Shown: positions 27,219 to 36,160 of the stretch, piece after piece
Position numbering within the stretch: position 1 is the stretch's first letter
Layout of the letters: each line of letters starts with the position of its first letter
Assembly: GCF_015841355.1 (NCBI RefSeq)
Contig: NZ_CP064908.1
Span: 1,550,001 to 1,614,000 of the forward strand
Length of the DNA: 64,000 bases
Reading direction: 5' to 3'
From: Synechococcus sp. CBW1107
GTDB taxonomy: Bacteria > Cyanobacteriota > Cyanobacteriia > PCC-6307 > Cyanobiaceae
Notes under the pieces: model-generated
What the model was told of the DNA's origin: nothing
Databases searched by the model: none
Seen by the model: only the letters and a program-made list of their open reading frames with translations
Program-made: the position numbers and the translations under genes

Positions 27219-28911
27219 GTATGCGTTCAGGGGTCGGGACGCCCCACCGCACGAATGCAAGCCTGATCGCTCACCGCTGAGCGATCAGAGACTCTTCCTT
27301 GTCCTTTCTTCTGCCTTCAGGGATCGCTCAGCAGTGACGGCATCACCCCATCGCGGTGATGGGCGATCCAGGCCTGCTCCAGGAACTCCCAGACATCCCG
27401 CCCCTGTTGCCTGAGGGTAGTGGTGACCGTGAGCAGGCGGCTCCGGCAGATCGCACCTTGGCGGGATTGGACTCCTTGACTGATCTTGCGCTGAATCACC
27501 GATTGGCGCAGGGCACGTTCTGCGGCGTTGTTGGTGGGCTCTATTCCCTCGTTCTCCAGGAAGGTCCACAACCCACCTGTCACCTTCTGGAGCTGCTGGC
27601 ACGTGCGCACTGTGCTGGCCCAAGGCGTTCGCTCGCCGCGCTGGTAGCCGAGCTCTACTACCCGCTGCAGCGTGGTCTCAAAGGTCTGGCGGATCGGCCG
27701 GCAGCTTTGCTGCAAGGCGGGCCAGTCAATCTTTCCCTCCTTGTAGCGGTGCCAGTGGCCAAACAGCTGCTGCTGCAGGCCCAGCAGCTGGGCTCCGAAT
27801 TCAGCGCTGGCGCCCGGGCGTTCGGCGATGGCCGTCAGGTCGCGGATCAGGTGCGCCCAGCACAGCTGGCGCTGCTTGGTGGGCAGGTGGTTGTAGGCCG
27901 AGAAGCGATCGCTCACCACAATCCCGCCAAAGGCGTTCCCCAGCAGCTCGATGGCAGCGGTCGTCGATCGACTCAGCCCTTGCACAAATACCGTCACCAC
28001 GGCGGTGACCATGACCCACTGCCAGCCCCGCTTTCCAGTGGGATTGTTGCCGTCGGCATTGCCGGTGGGGGCGCCAGTTTCATCTACGTAGGCCACCGGC
28101 TGCACGCGGGCAAAAGCAAGGGCCTCCTGCATGGGCTGCTCCAGTGCTGCACTCAAGCGCTGGCGGACCCGTCCAATCGCGCCGCGGCTCATCTCCACTC
28201 CTACCAGCTGCTGGAGCAGGGCCTGGGTCTTGCTGAAACTCAACGGAAAGGCACTGCCCAGCAGGCCCACCAGTGCACTGAGCCTTGGGCCGTAGTGACT
28301 GGCCTCCACATCCGCCGGCAACGAGGCGCAGGTGCTGGTGGAACAGCAGGGGCAGACCAGGCGATGCAGCCGGTGCTCGATCACCAGCGGGGTAATCGGC
28401 GGGATCTCGATCACCTGATGGCGCAGGGGATCGAGATCCTCTCCCTGGAGCAAGGTGCCACAGCGGCGGCAGGCATCAGGGTGGTGATCCACCACCTGAT
28501 CCACCCGCTCGATCGACAGCAGCTCTGGTCCGGATCCGGGATGGCCCTGCTGGCCGCCCCGCTTGCGGCCACTGCCCTTGCGCCGTTCTGGCGGCTTAAA
28601 ACCCAGACCATCACTGGAGGGAGGTTTGGATGAGTTGCGAGAGCTGCGTCCGATCCGCTCACGCAGGTTTGCCAACTCGGTGGCCAAGGAGGTGAGTTGG
28701 CCGCGCAACAGCTCGATCTCCTGCTGCTGGGCGTTGATCAGCGCTCTGACGCTGGCGGGAGTTTCCAGCCAGTCGGCTTCTGGAATTCCAGCCGGATGTG
28801 CGGTCATCATAGGCGGGTCTCTACCTGAGATGCAACCGGAAATCAAGCTGTCGTCAAGGGTTCAGCAGGGCCGATGTTCGCCGCGAGCTGTCACGCCCCC
28901 TGAACGGATAC
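27219..28911 (-). mobile_element. IS66-family insertion sequence (single-gene type)
   Basis: A 1693-base element flanked by the 8-base target duplication AACGCCTG (27211-27218 and 28912-28919). Its ends form an inverted repeat: GTATGCGTTCAGGGG on the left and GTATCCGTTCAGGGG read inward from the right. It carries only the transposase; the small tnpA and tnpB genes of classic IS66 are missing, as in the ISBst12 subgroup. Gene direction is the same as that of the gene it broke. Confidence 0.92.
27317..28810 (-). CDS. IS66-family transposase
   Basis: A 497-residue transposase with the IS66 layout: a coiled N-terminus (INAQQQEIELLRGQLTSL), the basic segment RSSRNSSKPPSSDG, a zinc-binding pair CRRCGTLL and CPCC, and the DDE core with VAYVDETGAPTG, GIVVSDRFSAYNHL, and GIEPTNNAAERALRQ. 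The start could be either of two adjacent ATGs (28810 or 28807); the frame is open 36 bases further. The gene is intact. Confidence 0.93.
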   Translation of the reverse strand: MMTAHPAGIPEADWLETPASVRALINAQQQEIELLRGQLTSLATELANLRERIGRSSRNSSKPPSSDGLGFKPPERRKGSGRKRGGQQGHPGSGPELLSIERVDQVVDHHPDACRRCGTLLQGEDLDPLRHQVIEIPPITPLVIEHRLHRLVCPCCSTSTCASLPADVEASHYGPRLSALVGLLGSAFPLSFSKTQALLQQLVGVEMSRGAIGRVRQRLSAALEQPMQEALAFARVQPVAYVDETGAPTGNADGNNPTGKRGWQWVMVTAVVTVFVQGLSRSTTAAIELLGNAFGGIVVSDRFSAYNHLPTKQRQLCWAHLIRDLTAIAERPGASAEFGAQLLGLQQQLFGHWHRYKEGKIDWPALQQSCRPIRQTFETTLQRVVELGYQRGERTPWASTVRTCQQLQKVTGGLWTFLENEGIEPTNNAAERALRQSVIQRKISQGVQSRQGAICRSRLLTVTTTLRQQGRDVWEFLEQAWIAHHRDGVMPSLLSDP

Positions 28912-29526
28912 AACGCCTGAGCCAACAGTAAGGCCATTGCTTCCTCCTCTGAATATTGTGTAGCCATCATGAGGGGCAGAAATATTGAGTTCAGTTTCGT
29001 CATGATGTTCAATCTGAGCGGCATAGTTCTCGTCAAGCTTAAGGATAATGAATGGCGAGAAGCCATGAACAATATGGAGAATCCCCTCCTTGAGGAATGG
29101 TTGCCAGTTTTTCCCAAGCTTAAGCCTTTCAGGCAGGTTTACTTGATATTCGAGCCTAGATGGCAAATGAATAACTTTGATGCTGGAAGTATTGCCACTG
29201 GCTTTGTATGATCCACAAAAGTAAACAATAAAAGCTTGTTTGCCGTCCGAAACTACTCTTGGGTCTTCTCCCTGAGTTAAAAGCTCTTCCCTTGATATCT
29301 CCAGGCTTCCGTCGTTTTGGTAGTATTCGCTTAGAATTAGCATACTAGAGTAAAGCTCCTCGGTATGACTCATGCGAGGGATGTCAAGATTGAAGCGTCG
29401 ATGGACTGAGTAAATCTTTTCGTCAAGAACATAAAACGAAAAGAAAGCATCAGCCATCTCATTGATGGGACAGTAGTCTACTGTCGACCATGCAATAGTG
29501 CTGGCACCAGGATTAAGTGAATTCAT
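28912..29526 (-). pseudogene. 5' part of a third propeller-family gene, cut off by IS66
   Basis: ATG 29526 has AAGGGATGAG just upstream. The fragment encodes 205 codons of the family: DAFFSFYVLDEKIYSVHRR, GEDPRVVSDGKQAF, GKNWQPFLKEG, and FRGGSNG. Reading on into the IS adds seven residues (VSVQGA-like) and a stop at 28891. It is the broken paralogue of the genes at 14592 and 22277; rejoining it to 26470-27210 restores a full-length frame. Sequence is somewhat more diverged than that between the two intact copies. Confidence 0.78.
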
Positions 29527-30654
29527 TTCTCATCCCTTGTCTGTCACTGCTCGTGGTCATTGCCGTTGGAGGGTTCATTCATTTCCGAGACTTGTGTGGA
29601 CTGCTCAGATATGACGGCTTGTGAAGTCGCACGCTTCTCGAGGTGTCATTGTCGTTTTGCTCAGTTTTAATCCAAGTATGCTGACGCCAAGTGATGGCGT
29701 GAAATCGGATAGTTGTGCCAGGCTTGTGGAATGTTTCATGGCAGTCAAGAACGAAGAGACACTTGCCGGCTTGAGGAGCATCTCGAGTATGTCGCTTGTC
29801 TGCGCTTATAATATCATCTATTGTGATTGAGGTCTTCGCGATGCATTGTCAGGGTTCAAGGCGGACCTGACTGGTCATGGAGTGCCGCCTGTGCTGAGCA
29901 TGCACGGACATGCGCCACTCACTTTGAATCTCTGAGAGGTGTCCTGGATGCTATCTCTTGAGATTGTTTATCTCAAGTTTTTGCGACGCTGTCGCTGTCA
30001 GTCATCAGAGGCGTTAGACGACATGATGCTCAAGCGTCGGCACGAGGCCAGGCCCATCCTGGCTCAATTGCCTGAGGATTGGATTATGGCCAACAGGCCC
30101 AGCATGTTTCCATCAATCCGGTTCTCCTTCTCAACAGCTCCTTCGCCTTGAGGTTGATCAGTTTGTTGTGCCTGTTTGCCGGTCCCTGCACGACTGGCCG
30201 GCAGGGACTATTCTTGACGTGATCTAATATCATACCGAGGCGAGGACCAATGAAGTGCTCATTCCAGTCCAGGGCCTGAGCTGGCTTGTCGTGCCGATGG
30301 AGTAGGCCAAGTGGTTATAGTGGAGAGTCCTAAGATGTACCAAATTAGCCTATGAAAACATCTCCGCTATTGTGCGTGCGGAATGCAGGGCCTTGTCAGC
30401 AACAGGATGTCTGCACCCACCTTTTGAAACTTTAACCCATAGATGCATGATTCCTATTTCGATACTCACCTGTCCAGGATTCTTTTCTTGCTCCTTGTGT
30501 AAGAACTGGCTGCTCAAGCGATTGGGAAACCTCATTCAGCCAGTGGCTGAGCATGAAAAGAAGCTGTCCTCGTGCGGTCACTAGCGCCCGTATCTCAGCC
30601 TGTGAATATTATAACTATGGGGTCATTTCTTCAATGGTCTGCGAATTCATGACC
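29527..30654. other. 1.1-kb region with no recognisable gene
   Basis: Several short frames, none with a family match, a good ribosome site or consistent codon use. An 8-base stem, GTCCCTGC / GCAGGGAC, at about 30182-30210 followed by a T-rich stretch could be a terminator. The composition resembles the decayed mobile DNA further left, but I could not align it to any element in the window. The acyltransferase gene ends at its right edge. Confidence 0.4.
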
Positions 30655-32763
30655 CTATCTCTGTACTTGACTGGCAACTTCAAGAATCGCTTTGCGAATA
30701 AATTCTTCTGATTTTCTTGCCGCTTCAATTGATGGATGACCCCATTCATCTCGGTAAAGGATCATCCCTTCAGGAGTGACATATGTGCAGAGATGTGTAG
30801 GGCAAAAAATATCTATTAGATCAAGTATCTTGATTTTTTTGGTTTTATTCAGGCGAGCTAGAGCCATGTCAAGCTCCTTTCTCCTGATTAGGGTTTGCTC
30901 TTTATCGGGGATCATGCATCTATTGCTCCACGGCGGTGCATACCACTGAGGAACTGCCATATCAGGCGTGCAATTGGCCTCTCTCTCAAATGGCAAGGTA
31001 TGAAGGAAAACAAATCCGATGCCTCGGCTCGATAAATGGTCTGAAAATCGAGCGATCCCTTGCTCTAAAGTCCTGATCGCATTAGCATCAGCGGTTGACA
31101 TTATTTTTGGTGCAAAATCATCGGTCTTGAAGATCGAGAAAACAATGTCTCCAGGCCGCAATTTGGCTATCATCTCGGGAACAACTGAATTCCAGTAATA
31201 GTTATTCGCAGCCTCCTCGTCTTCCGAAGTATTTTGAACTTCCTTTGCAGGCGAAGCACCCCATGATGATGTTATAGTGATGGAATATTGATCACGTTTG
31301 ATGAGATCATCGAATGCCTCAACGAATGATGCGGAATATGAATTCCCAATTACAAGGACCCTTTTTTTTGCATTATTGAAATCACCCAGTGTGCAATCCG
31401 AAATCTTAATTATATCACCTGCTTCATCATTACTTGATAGGACGCAGTCTTCTCCTGCCCAGCGTCCAGGCGCTCCCGGAACCTTATATTCGTCTGTCAG
31501 GGATTCCCCTCCTCGTCCCTTCAGATTGGCTTTAACTCCAAGAAAGATGTGGTTCGTGTTCCCTTCAGCCTCTTCGGCTGCCAGGCTTACCGGAATTGAA
31601 AAGGCCAGCAGAGCACCCAGGCCGGCGACAATGGTGATAGGTCTTCTTCCCTGGGCAACTTGAATCCCTCTGAACGGCTTTTCAATAAGCCTGTAGGACA
31701 AAATCGCTAAAATAAGTATCAAACTGGCTTGTACGGGCACTGACCACCAGTGAATCCCAATCGTCCAGCGACTGATTGCAAGCACTCCCCAGTGCCACAA
31801 ATATAACGAATATGAAATCAGGCCAATATAAACAACCTTTTCTGCGGTGAAAGCCTTGAATGCTGCTGTTCCATTCTTGAGGCACGCGATGAGAACCGCA
31901 GACAGAGCTACGATTGATAGGGTTGCTGCTCTTGCCTGGCTTACTGGCAGGAACATCACCCCTACCATGGCTGCCACAACTATGAATGGCGGTACTCGCT
32001 CCAGCGCCTGCTCAATCCAGACTCGCTTCTGAAAACCAACAAAGATCAAGCAACCAGCCGCCATCTCCCAGAAACGGTTTGGCATAAGAAAGTAGGCGGC
32101 TGGCTGATTGATTGGGTAGTAATACATAAATCCGATTAAAGATGCGATTGAAAATGATCCCACCCACAGGAAGAGATTTCGAGCGCCGTTAGTGGTTTGC
32201 CGTCCAAACCCAGAAAACCAGATCAGGAATGGAAAAAGAAGGTAAAATTGTTCTTCAACCCCTAGCGACCATGTGTGGGCAAAGGGGTTGAAATCTGTAT
32301 ATTGTGAGAAATAGTCGGCTGACTCACTGAAGAGTGATATATTCGACATTCCAAAGAGTGCCTTCTGTCCGATGCCAAGTGCCAATTGCGGCTCGGGATT
32401 GACCAGGCTGATTAAAACGCTGGTGATCAGAACGAAGACCACCAATGCGGGCACCAGGCGCTTGATGCGGCGTTCGTAAAATCCAGATAAAAAATCACCA
32501 AAGTTCTTACTCTTTCTATCCGCCAGCGAAGAAGTAATCACGTAGCCAGATATTACAAAAAATATATCCACTCCAAGATATCCGCTTGGAAGAATCTCCT
32601 TGTTGAAGTGGTTGACGATGACCGCTATCACTGCATATGCCCTGAGGCCATCAATCTCGGGGCGATATCTGCCTCCCCCCGTTCTGGGTTGTGATGTAGG
32701 CAATCTTGCCTCTTTGGATGTAATCACTCTTTCTACGAAAGTGTGGGTGATCATACCCTGCAT
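30655..32763 (-). CDS. Membrane acyltransferase (OafA type) with SGNH-like domain
   Basis: A 702-residue protein that probably O-acetylates a surface glycan. The first 370 residues are the acyltransferase-3 membrane domain: EIDGLRAYAVIAVIVNHF, GYLGVDIFFVISGYVIT, and FAHTWSLGVEEQFYLLFP, with about ten hydrophobic segments. A C-terminal domain resembles the SGNH fold, with VLVIGNSYSASF near residue 470 and DEWGHPSIEAARKS near residue 676. The usual GDSH block is GNSY here, so Asp is Asn and His is Tyr, though the Ser is kept. The final Asp-x3-His pair is present. Low GC; it stands alone between mobile elements. Confidence 0.88.
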   Translation of the reverse strand: MQGMITHTFVERVITSKEARLPTSQPRTGGGRYRPEIDGLRAYAVIAVIVNHFNKEILPSGYLGVDIFFVISGYVITSSLADRKSKNFGDFLSGFYERRIKRLVPALVVFVLITSVLISLVNPEPQLALGIGQKALFGMSNISLFSESADYFSQYTDFNPFAHTWSLGVEEQFYLLFPFLIWFSGFGRQTTNGARNLFLWVGSFSIASLIGFMYYYPINQPAAYFLMPNRFWEMAAGCLIFVGFQKRVWIEQALERVPPFIVVAAMVGVMFLPVSQARAATLSIVALSAVLIACLKNGTAAFKAFTAEKVVYIGLISYSLYLWHWGVLAISRWTIGIHWWSVPVQASLILILAILSYRLIEKPFRGIQVAQGRRPITIVAGLGALLAFSIPVSLAAEEAEGNTNHIFLGVKANLKGRGGESLTDEYKVPGAPGRWAGEDCVLSSNDEAGDIIKISDCTLGDFNNAKKRVLVIGNSYSASFVEAFDDLIKRDQYSITITSSWGASPAKEVQNTSEDEEAANNYYWNSVVPEMIAKLRPGDIVFSIFKTDDFAPKIMSTADANAIRTLEQGIARFSDHLSSRGIGFVFLHTLPFEREANCTPDMAVPQWYAPPWSNRCMIPDKEQTLIRRKELDMALARLNKTKKIKILDLIDIFCPTHLCTYVTPEGMILYRDEWGHPSIEAARKSEEFIRKAILEVASQVQR

Positions 32764-33217
32764 GGGCCTTTGCCTGCTGCGTCAATTGCCGTGCCTCCAG
32801 GGGCTGCGCACTTCCTCTTGCCGACGTCAGTCCAGTCGCACTGCGCAGAGGTCAGTCACAGCCCTGCTGCTCTGATGTCATCGGAGCGCATGTTCATCAT
32901 CTGATCCACCCTGTCCTCTCCTGGCTGGGTTCGGCTGGATCCGCGGATTCGGTTCATGGGTCTGGTGTTCGGCCATAGGACGGATCCACCCCTGATCAGC
33001 GCAGCTCCATTGGCCAGACTTCGCCCGACGTGGACCCTTTCAGCCGCGAACCCTTTCCCGGGGTACCCATCCCCAGAAGCCTCGCCTGGGTGGCTGTTGC
33101 TGAAGGCTCAGCTCCTCAAGGCTTCAGTGCTGATCAGAGCTGCAGGCGTGTTCCTCTGATGCCAGAGCTCCCTCAGCGAGACCAGCCACCCCCAGATCAG
33201 CTCGCGCCGCCTCCGTT
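32764..33217. other. Intergenic DNA left of IS21, no recognisable gene
   Basis: About 450 bases. If the IS21 element and one copy of CGTGT are removed, this joins 35662 onward. No joined reading frame gives a protein I recognise. Confidence 0.35.
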
Positions 33218-33386
33218 CGTGTTGTCAAGCGACATCCGCTTTTGGTCCTCCGGCGACACGAAAACTGGTCCACCTGATGGCTTGCTGATGGGGGCCTTAC
33301 GGCTGCCCTTGGATCGGTGTTTCATCGGTGGGTGTCGTGTCGTTGTTGTTGGCTGCGGCATCTGTGCCGCTTGATCCGGGTTCCCC

Positions 33387-34253
33387 TTAGGCCTTCTCAC
33401 CGGGCGGTGGTGGCCGTAGGCCAGCGCTGTCCGGTGAGGAGGAACCGCCCGCCTGCGGGCGGATCAGGCCGCTGCGCCGCTTCTCCCTGAGCCGGTAGCT
33501 GTCGCCCCGGATCGTCAGCACGTGGCTGTGGTGCAGCAGCCGGTCGAGGATCGCTGTGGCGACCACCTGATCGCCAAACACCTCGCCCCATTCCATGACG
33601 GGGCGGTTGGAGGTGATCAGCACGCTGCCGCGCTGGTAGCAGCGGGAGATCAGCTGGAAGAACAGGTACGCAGCGTTCGGCTCCAGCGGCAGGTAGCCCA
33701 GCTCATCGATGATCAGCAGCCGGGTTTTGGCGTACTGCGTCAGCCGGCCCTCCAGGGCGTGCTGCGCCTGGGCCTTGGCCAGGGCGCTGATCAGCTCCAT
33801 GGCACCGACGTACTGGACGCTGTGACCGAGACGCACCGCCTCCCGGCCCAGCGCCACCGCCAGGTGGGTCTTGCCCACACCCGGCGGCCCGAGCAGCAGC
33901 AGGGTGTCGCCGTTGGCCACCCAGCGGCAGGTGGCCAACTCACGGATCTGGGCCGGGTCGATCGACGGCTGGGCCTCGAAATCGAACGCTTCCAGCGTGC
34001 GCACATAGGGGAAGCGCGCCAGCCGCAGCGCCATCTCCATCCGCAGCTGGTCTTTGCGTGCCACCTCGGCCGCGCACAGCCAGGCCAGGGCCTCGCGCAG
34101 GTTCATCTCCCGCCTTGCCGCTTCCTCCAGCAGCGCATCGAGGCGGTCGCGGATTGCTGGGAGCCGTAGGCGGGTGAGCATTGCCTCCAGCTCCTCGGTC
34201 GGTACCGGTGGTATCGCCGCTGTGGATCGGTTGCGTGGGTTGGTGGGACTCAT
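33387..34253 (-). CDS. istB: IS21 helper ATPase IstB
   Basis: A 288-residue DnaC-like AAA+ ATPase that helps IstA choose target DNA. Walker A is GPPGVGKTHLAVALG, Walker B is LLIIDELGYLP, and sensor region NRPVMEWGEVFGD follows, all standard for IstB. Its ATG overlaps the istA stop by four bases (ATGA). Intact. Confidence 0.95.
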   Translation of the reverse strand: MSPTNPRNRSTAAIPPVPTEELEAMLTRLRLPAIRDRLDALLEEAARREMNLREALAWLCAAEVARKDQLRMEMALRLARFPYVRTLEAFDFEAQPSIDPAQIRELATCRWVANGDTLLLLGPPGVGKTHLAVALGREAVRLGHSVQYVGAMELISALAKAQAQHALEGRLTQYAKTRLLIIDELGYLPLEPNAAYLFFQLISRCYQRGSVLITSNRPVMEWGEVFGDQVVATAILDRLLHHSHVLTIRGDSYRLREKRRSGLIRPQAGGSSSPDSAGLRPPPPGEKA

Positions 34254-35545
34254 GCCGCCACCTCCCCGATCAGCTCGGCATAAACCGCCAGAGGCCGGGC
34301 CAGTTCAGAGCTGCGGACCGGGCGCTGCTCCTGATCACGTCTTGCGTTGCCATCCCGCAGCGATCGCTCCGCCTCGCGCTGCTGCCGTTGCGGCAGCAGG
34401 CCCTCCCAATGGCCGTCGATCACCTGGCGGCTGCGGCTACCGGGCCGCTGGCGCCTGTGCTCAGCGACGATCCGGCCGCCGTGGCGGATCAGTACCTGTT
34501 GATCGCGCACCAGCACGCTCACCCGCTGACGGATCAGCGCCTGCGGCGCCGAGTACCAGTTCGCCTCCACCTCCACGCAGCAGTCGCTGTGCACGATCCG
34601 CACCAGCTCCCGCTCCGCCAGGAACGACGGCTTGGCCTCCAGCGGCTGCAACGCCTGGGCTTCTGCCCGCACAAACCGGTCCAGCGGCGCCTCGCCGGTG
34701 GTGCCGTGCACCCGCAGGTCGGCCACCTCGCGGGTCCAGCGCACCAGATGGGCCTCAAACTCCGCCCAGCTGCTGAACTCCCGCCCAGCGATGGCGTTCC
34801 TCTTGACGTACGCCACCCCACGCTCGTCCTTGCCTTTGGTTCTGGCCCGGTACGGCCGACAGGCACGGGGCTTGAACCCCCAGTAACGGGCGAACTCCTC
34901 CAGCCGCTCGGCAAAAACCAGGATGTTGCGCTCGGGATCGTGCTGGCTCACCAGCGCACGGGCGTTATCCACCAGCACCTCCTGCGGTACCCCGCCCCAG
35001 TGGCGGAAACCCTCCTCCAGGGCCTGGAGCCAGTGGTCCTGCTTCTCGCTGCGGAATGCCCGCACCAGCAGCCGGCGCGAGTACCCCAGGGTGAGCACCG
35101 CCAGGTGCACCCGCACCCGCTCGCCGCCAATGCTCACCAGGCACTGGCCAAAGTCTGCCTGCAGTTGCCGGCCCGGCGGGGTCTCAAACCGCACCGTCGC
35201 CAGGGCCGCGTTGCGCAGCTCCCGCCGCCACGGCTCCACGGCACGCTCCACTGTCCGCAGGCTCACCTCGATTCCCTTCTCACTGGCCAGCTCCTGCCGC
35301 ACCACATCGGCATTGCCGCGGTGGGCCATAAACCGCTGCCGCAGCCACTCCCGTTGGCCATCGAGAACCGTGTTGCGGCAGGGCTTCCCGTAGGGCTGCC
35401 AGCCACCCTGCCGCAGGTACTTGCGCACCGTCTCCGGTGAACAGCCCAGTTCTTTAGCAATCCGCCTCCGGCCCCAACCTGCTGCCGATAGCCGTCGCAT
35501 CGCCTCCACGTCCTGAGGGGTCTGCACAGCTGTCTCCAGAACCAT
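34250..35545 (-). CDS. istA: IS21-family transposase IstA
   Basis: A 431-residue transposase. An N-terminal helix-turn-helix (DVEAMRRLSAAGWGRRRIAKELG, SPETVRKYL) is followed by an integrase core with LQADFGQCLVSIGG (first Asp), VLVDNARALV (second Asp), and KDERGVAYVKRN (Glu). ATG 35545 gives the usual IstA N-terminus; the frame remains open to 35842, but the extra 99 residues run through the IS end and out into flanking DNA, so they are not native. Confidence 0.93.
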   Translation of the reverse strand: MVLETAVQTPQDVEAMRRLSAAGWGRRRIAKELGCSPETVRKYLRQGGWQPYGKPCRNTVLDGQREWLRQRFMAHRGNADVVRQELASEKGIEVSLRTVERAVEPWRRELRNAALATVRFETPPGRQLQADFGQCLVSIGGERVRVHLAVLTLGYSRRLLVRAFRSEKQDHWLQALEEGFRHWGGVPQEVLVDNARALVSQHDPERNILVFAERLEEFARYWGFKPRACRPYRARTKGKDERGVAYVKRNAIAGREFSSWAEFEAHLVRWTREVADLRVHGTTGEAPLDRFVRAEAQALQPLEAKPSFLAERELVRIVHSDCCVEVEANWYSAPQALIRQRVSVLVRDQQVLIRHGGRIVAEHRRQRPGSRSRQVIDGHWEGLLPQRQQREAERSLRDGNARRDQEQRPVRSSELARPLAVYAELIGEVAA

Positions 35546-35661
35546 CGGCTCCAGAGATGGCGCCCCTGCGCTGCCCTTGTCGTCCTGCCTGGCTCGCTCC
35601 ACGGGGTGGACCAGTTTTCGTGTCGCCTCCGGACCAGTTTTCGCTGTCGCCTGACACGTGT

Positions 35662-36152
35662 GTTGCAGAGCAGGCTCCCAGGGTCCCCATCCCAGATTGG
35701 GTGCTGTACCGCTGGGGCGATCATGCCCAGGGTGCTCCCACCACCCGCTACCCGCCTGATCAGACATCCACCTGCCGATCCCAGGCGGTGCAGTGGGTGC
35801 TTGTGGCCTTCGATCACGGAGCCCCGGCTTTGCCCGGTTCACGACCTGGTGGCCCCCGTGATGACCCGCACCTGTCAGGAGTCTGTTTCTGCCTGTGTCG
35901 TTCAGGAGAAGACCTGCCTCCTCTGCCGGTGCTCCAAGGCCCTGCAGCCCTGATCCCGGGCAGGGGTCGAGGTCATGTGGGGAGTACCCAAGGCCGCCAT
36001 GAACAGCTCCCCGTGGGTCGGTGAACGCGGCAGCGAGGGAGTCTGAATGAGCTTCAACGGCTGCGCTGTTGGCAGGCCTGACGGTTCACTCAGGGAGCAT
36101 GGGCGCACCAGGCCGAATCATCACGCATGTGCCGGGGCTGCTGCGGGCTGTG
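35662..36152. other. DNA between IS21 and IS256 copy 2, no recognisable gene
   Basis: About 490 bases, high GC. Open frames exist but overlap each other on all strands and resemble nothing I know; one ends in a Cys-rich tail (CLLCRCSK) that I do not consider coding. It continues the sequence left of the IS21. Confidence 0.35.
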
Positions 36153-36160
36153 CTGCCGGC

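Larger units (their letters stand above)
33223..35656 (-). mobile_element. IS21-family insertion sequence
   Basis: A 2434-base element flanked by the 5-base duplication CGTGT (33218-33222 and 35657-35661). Its ends begin TGTCAAGCGACA and TGTCAGGCGACA (read inward), and the motif GGCGACACGAAAACTGGTCC recurs inside both ends (33252-33271; reverse complement at 35608-35627, with a variant at 35631-35651). Multiple end repeats that bind IstA are typical of IS21. Confidence 0.92.

Noticed and set aside
29621-30151. Small frames (about 70 residues each) between propeller fragment and acyltransferase.
   Set aside because: No ribosome site, no homology and no consistent codon use; likely decayed DNA.
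35557-36024. A possible gene (155 residues) right of IS21, with a Cys-rich sister frame.
   Set aside because: Starts inside the IS, has no recognisable domain, and overlaps other equal frames.
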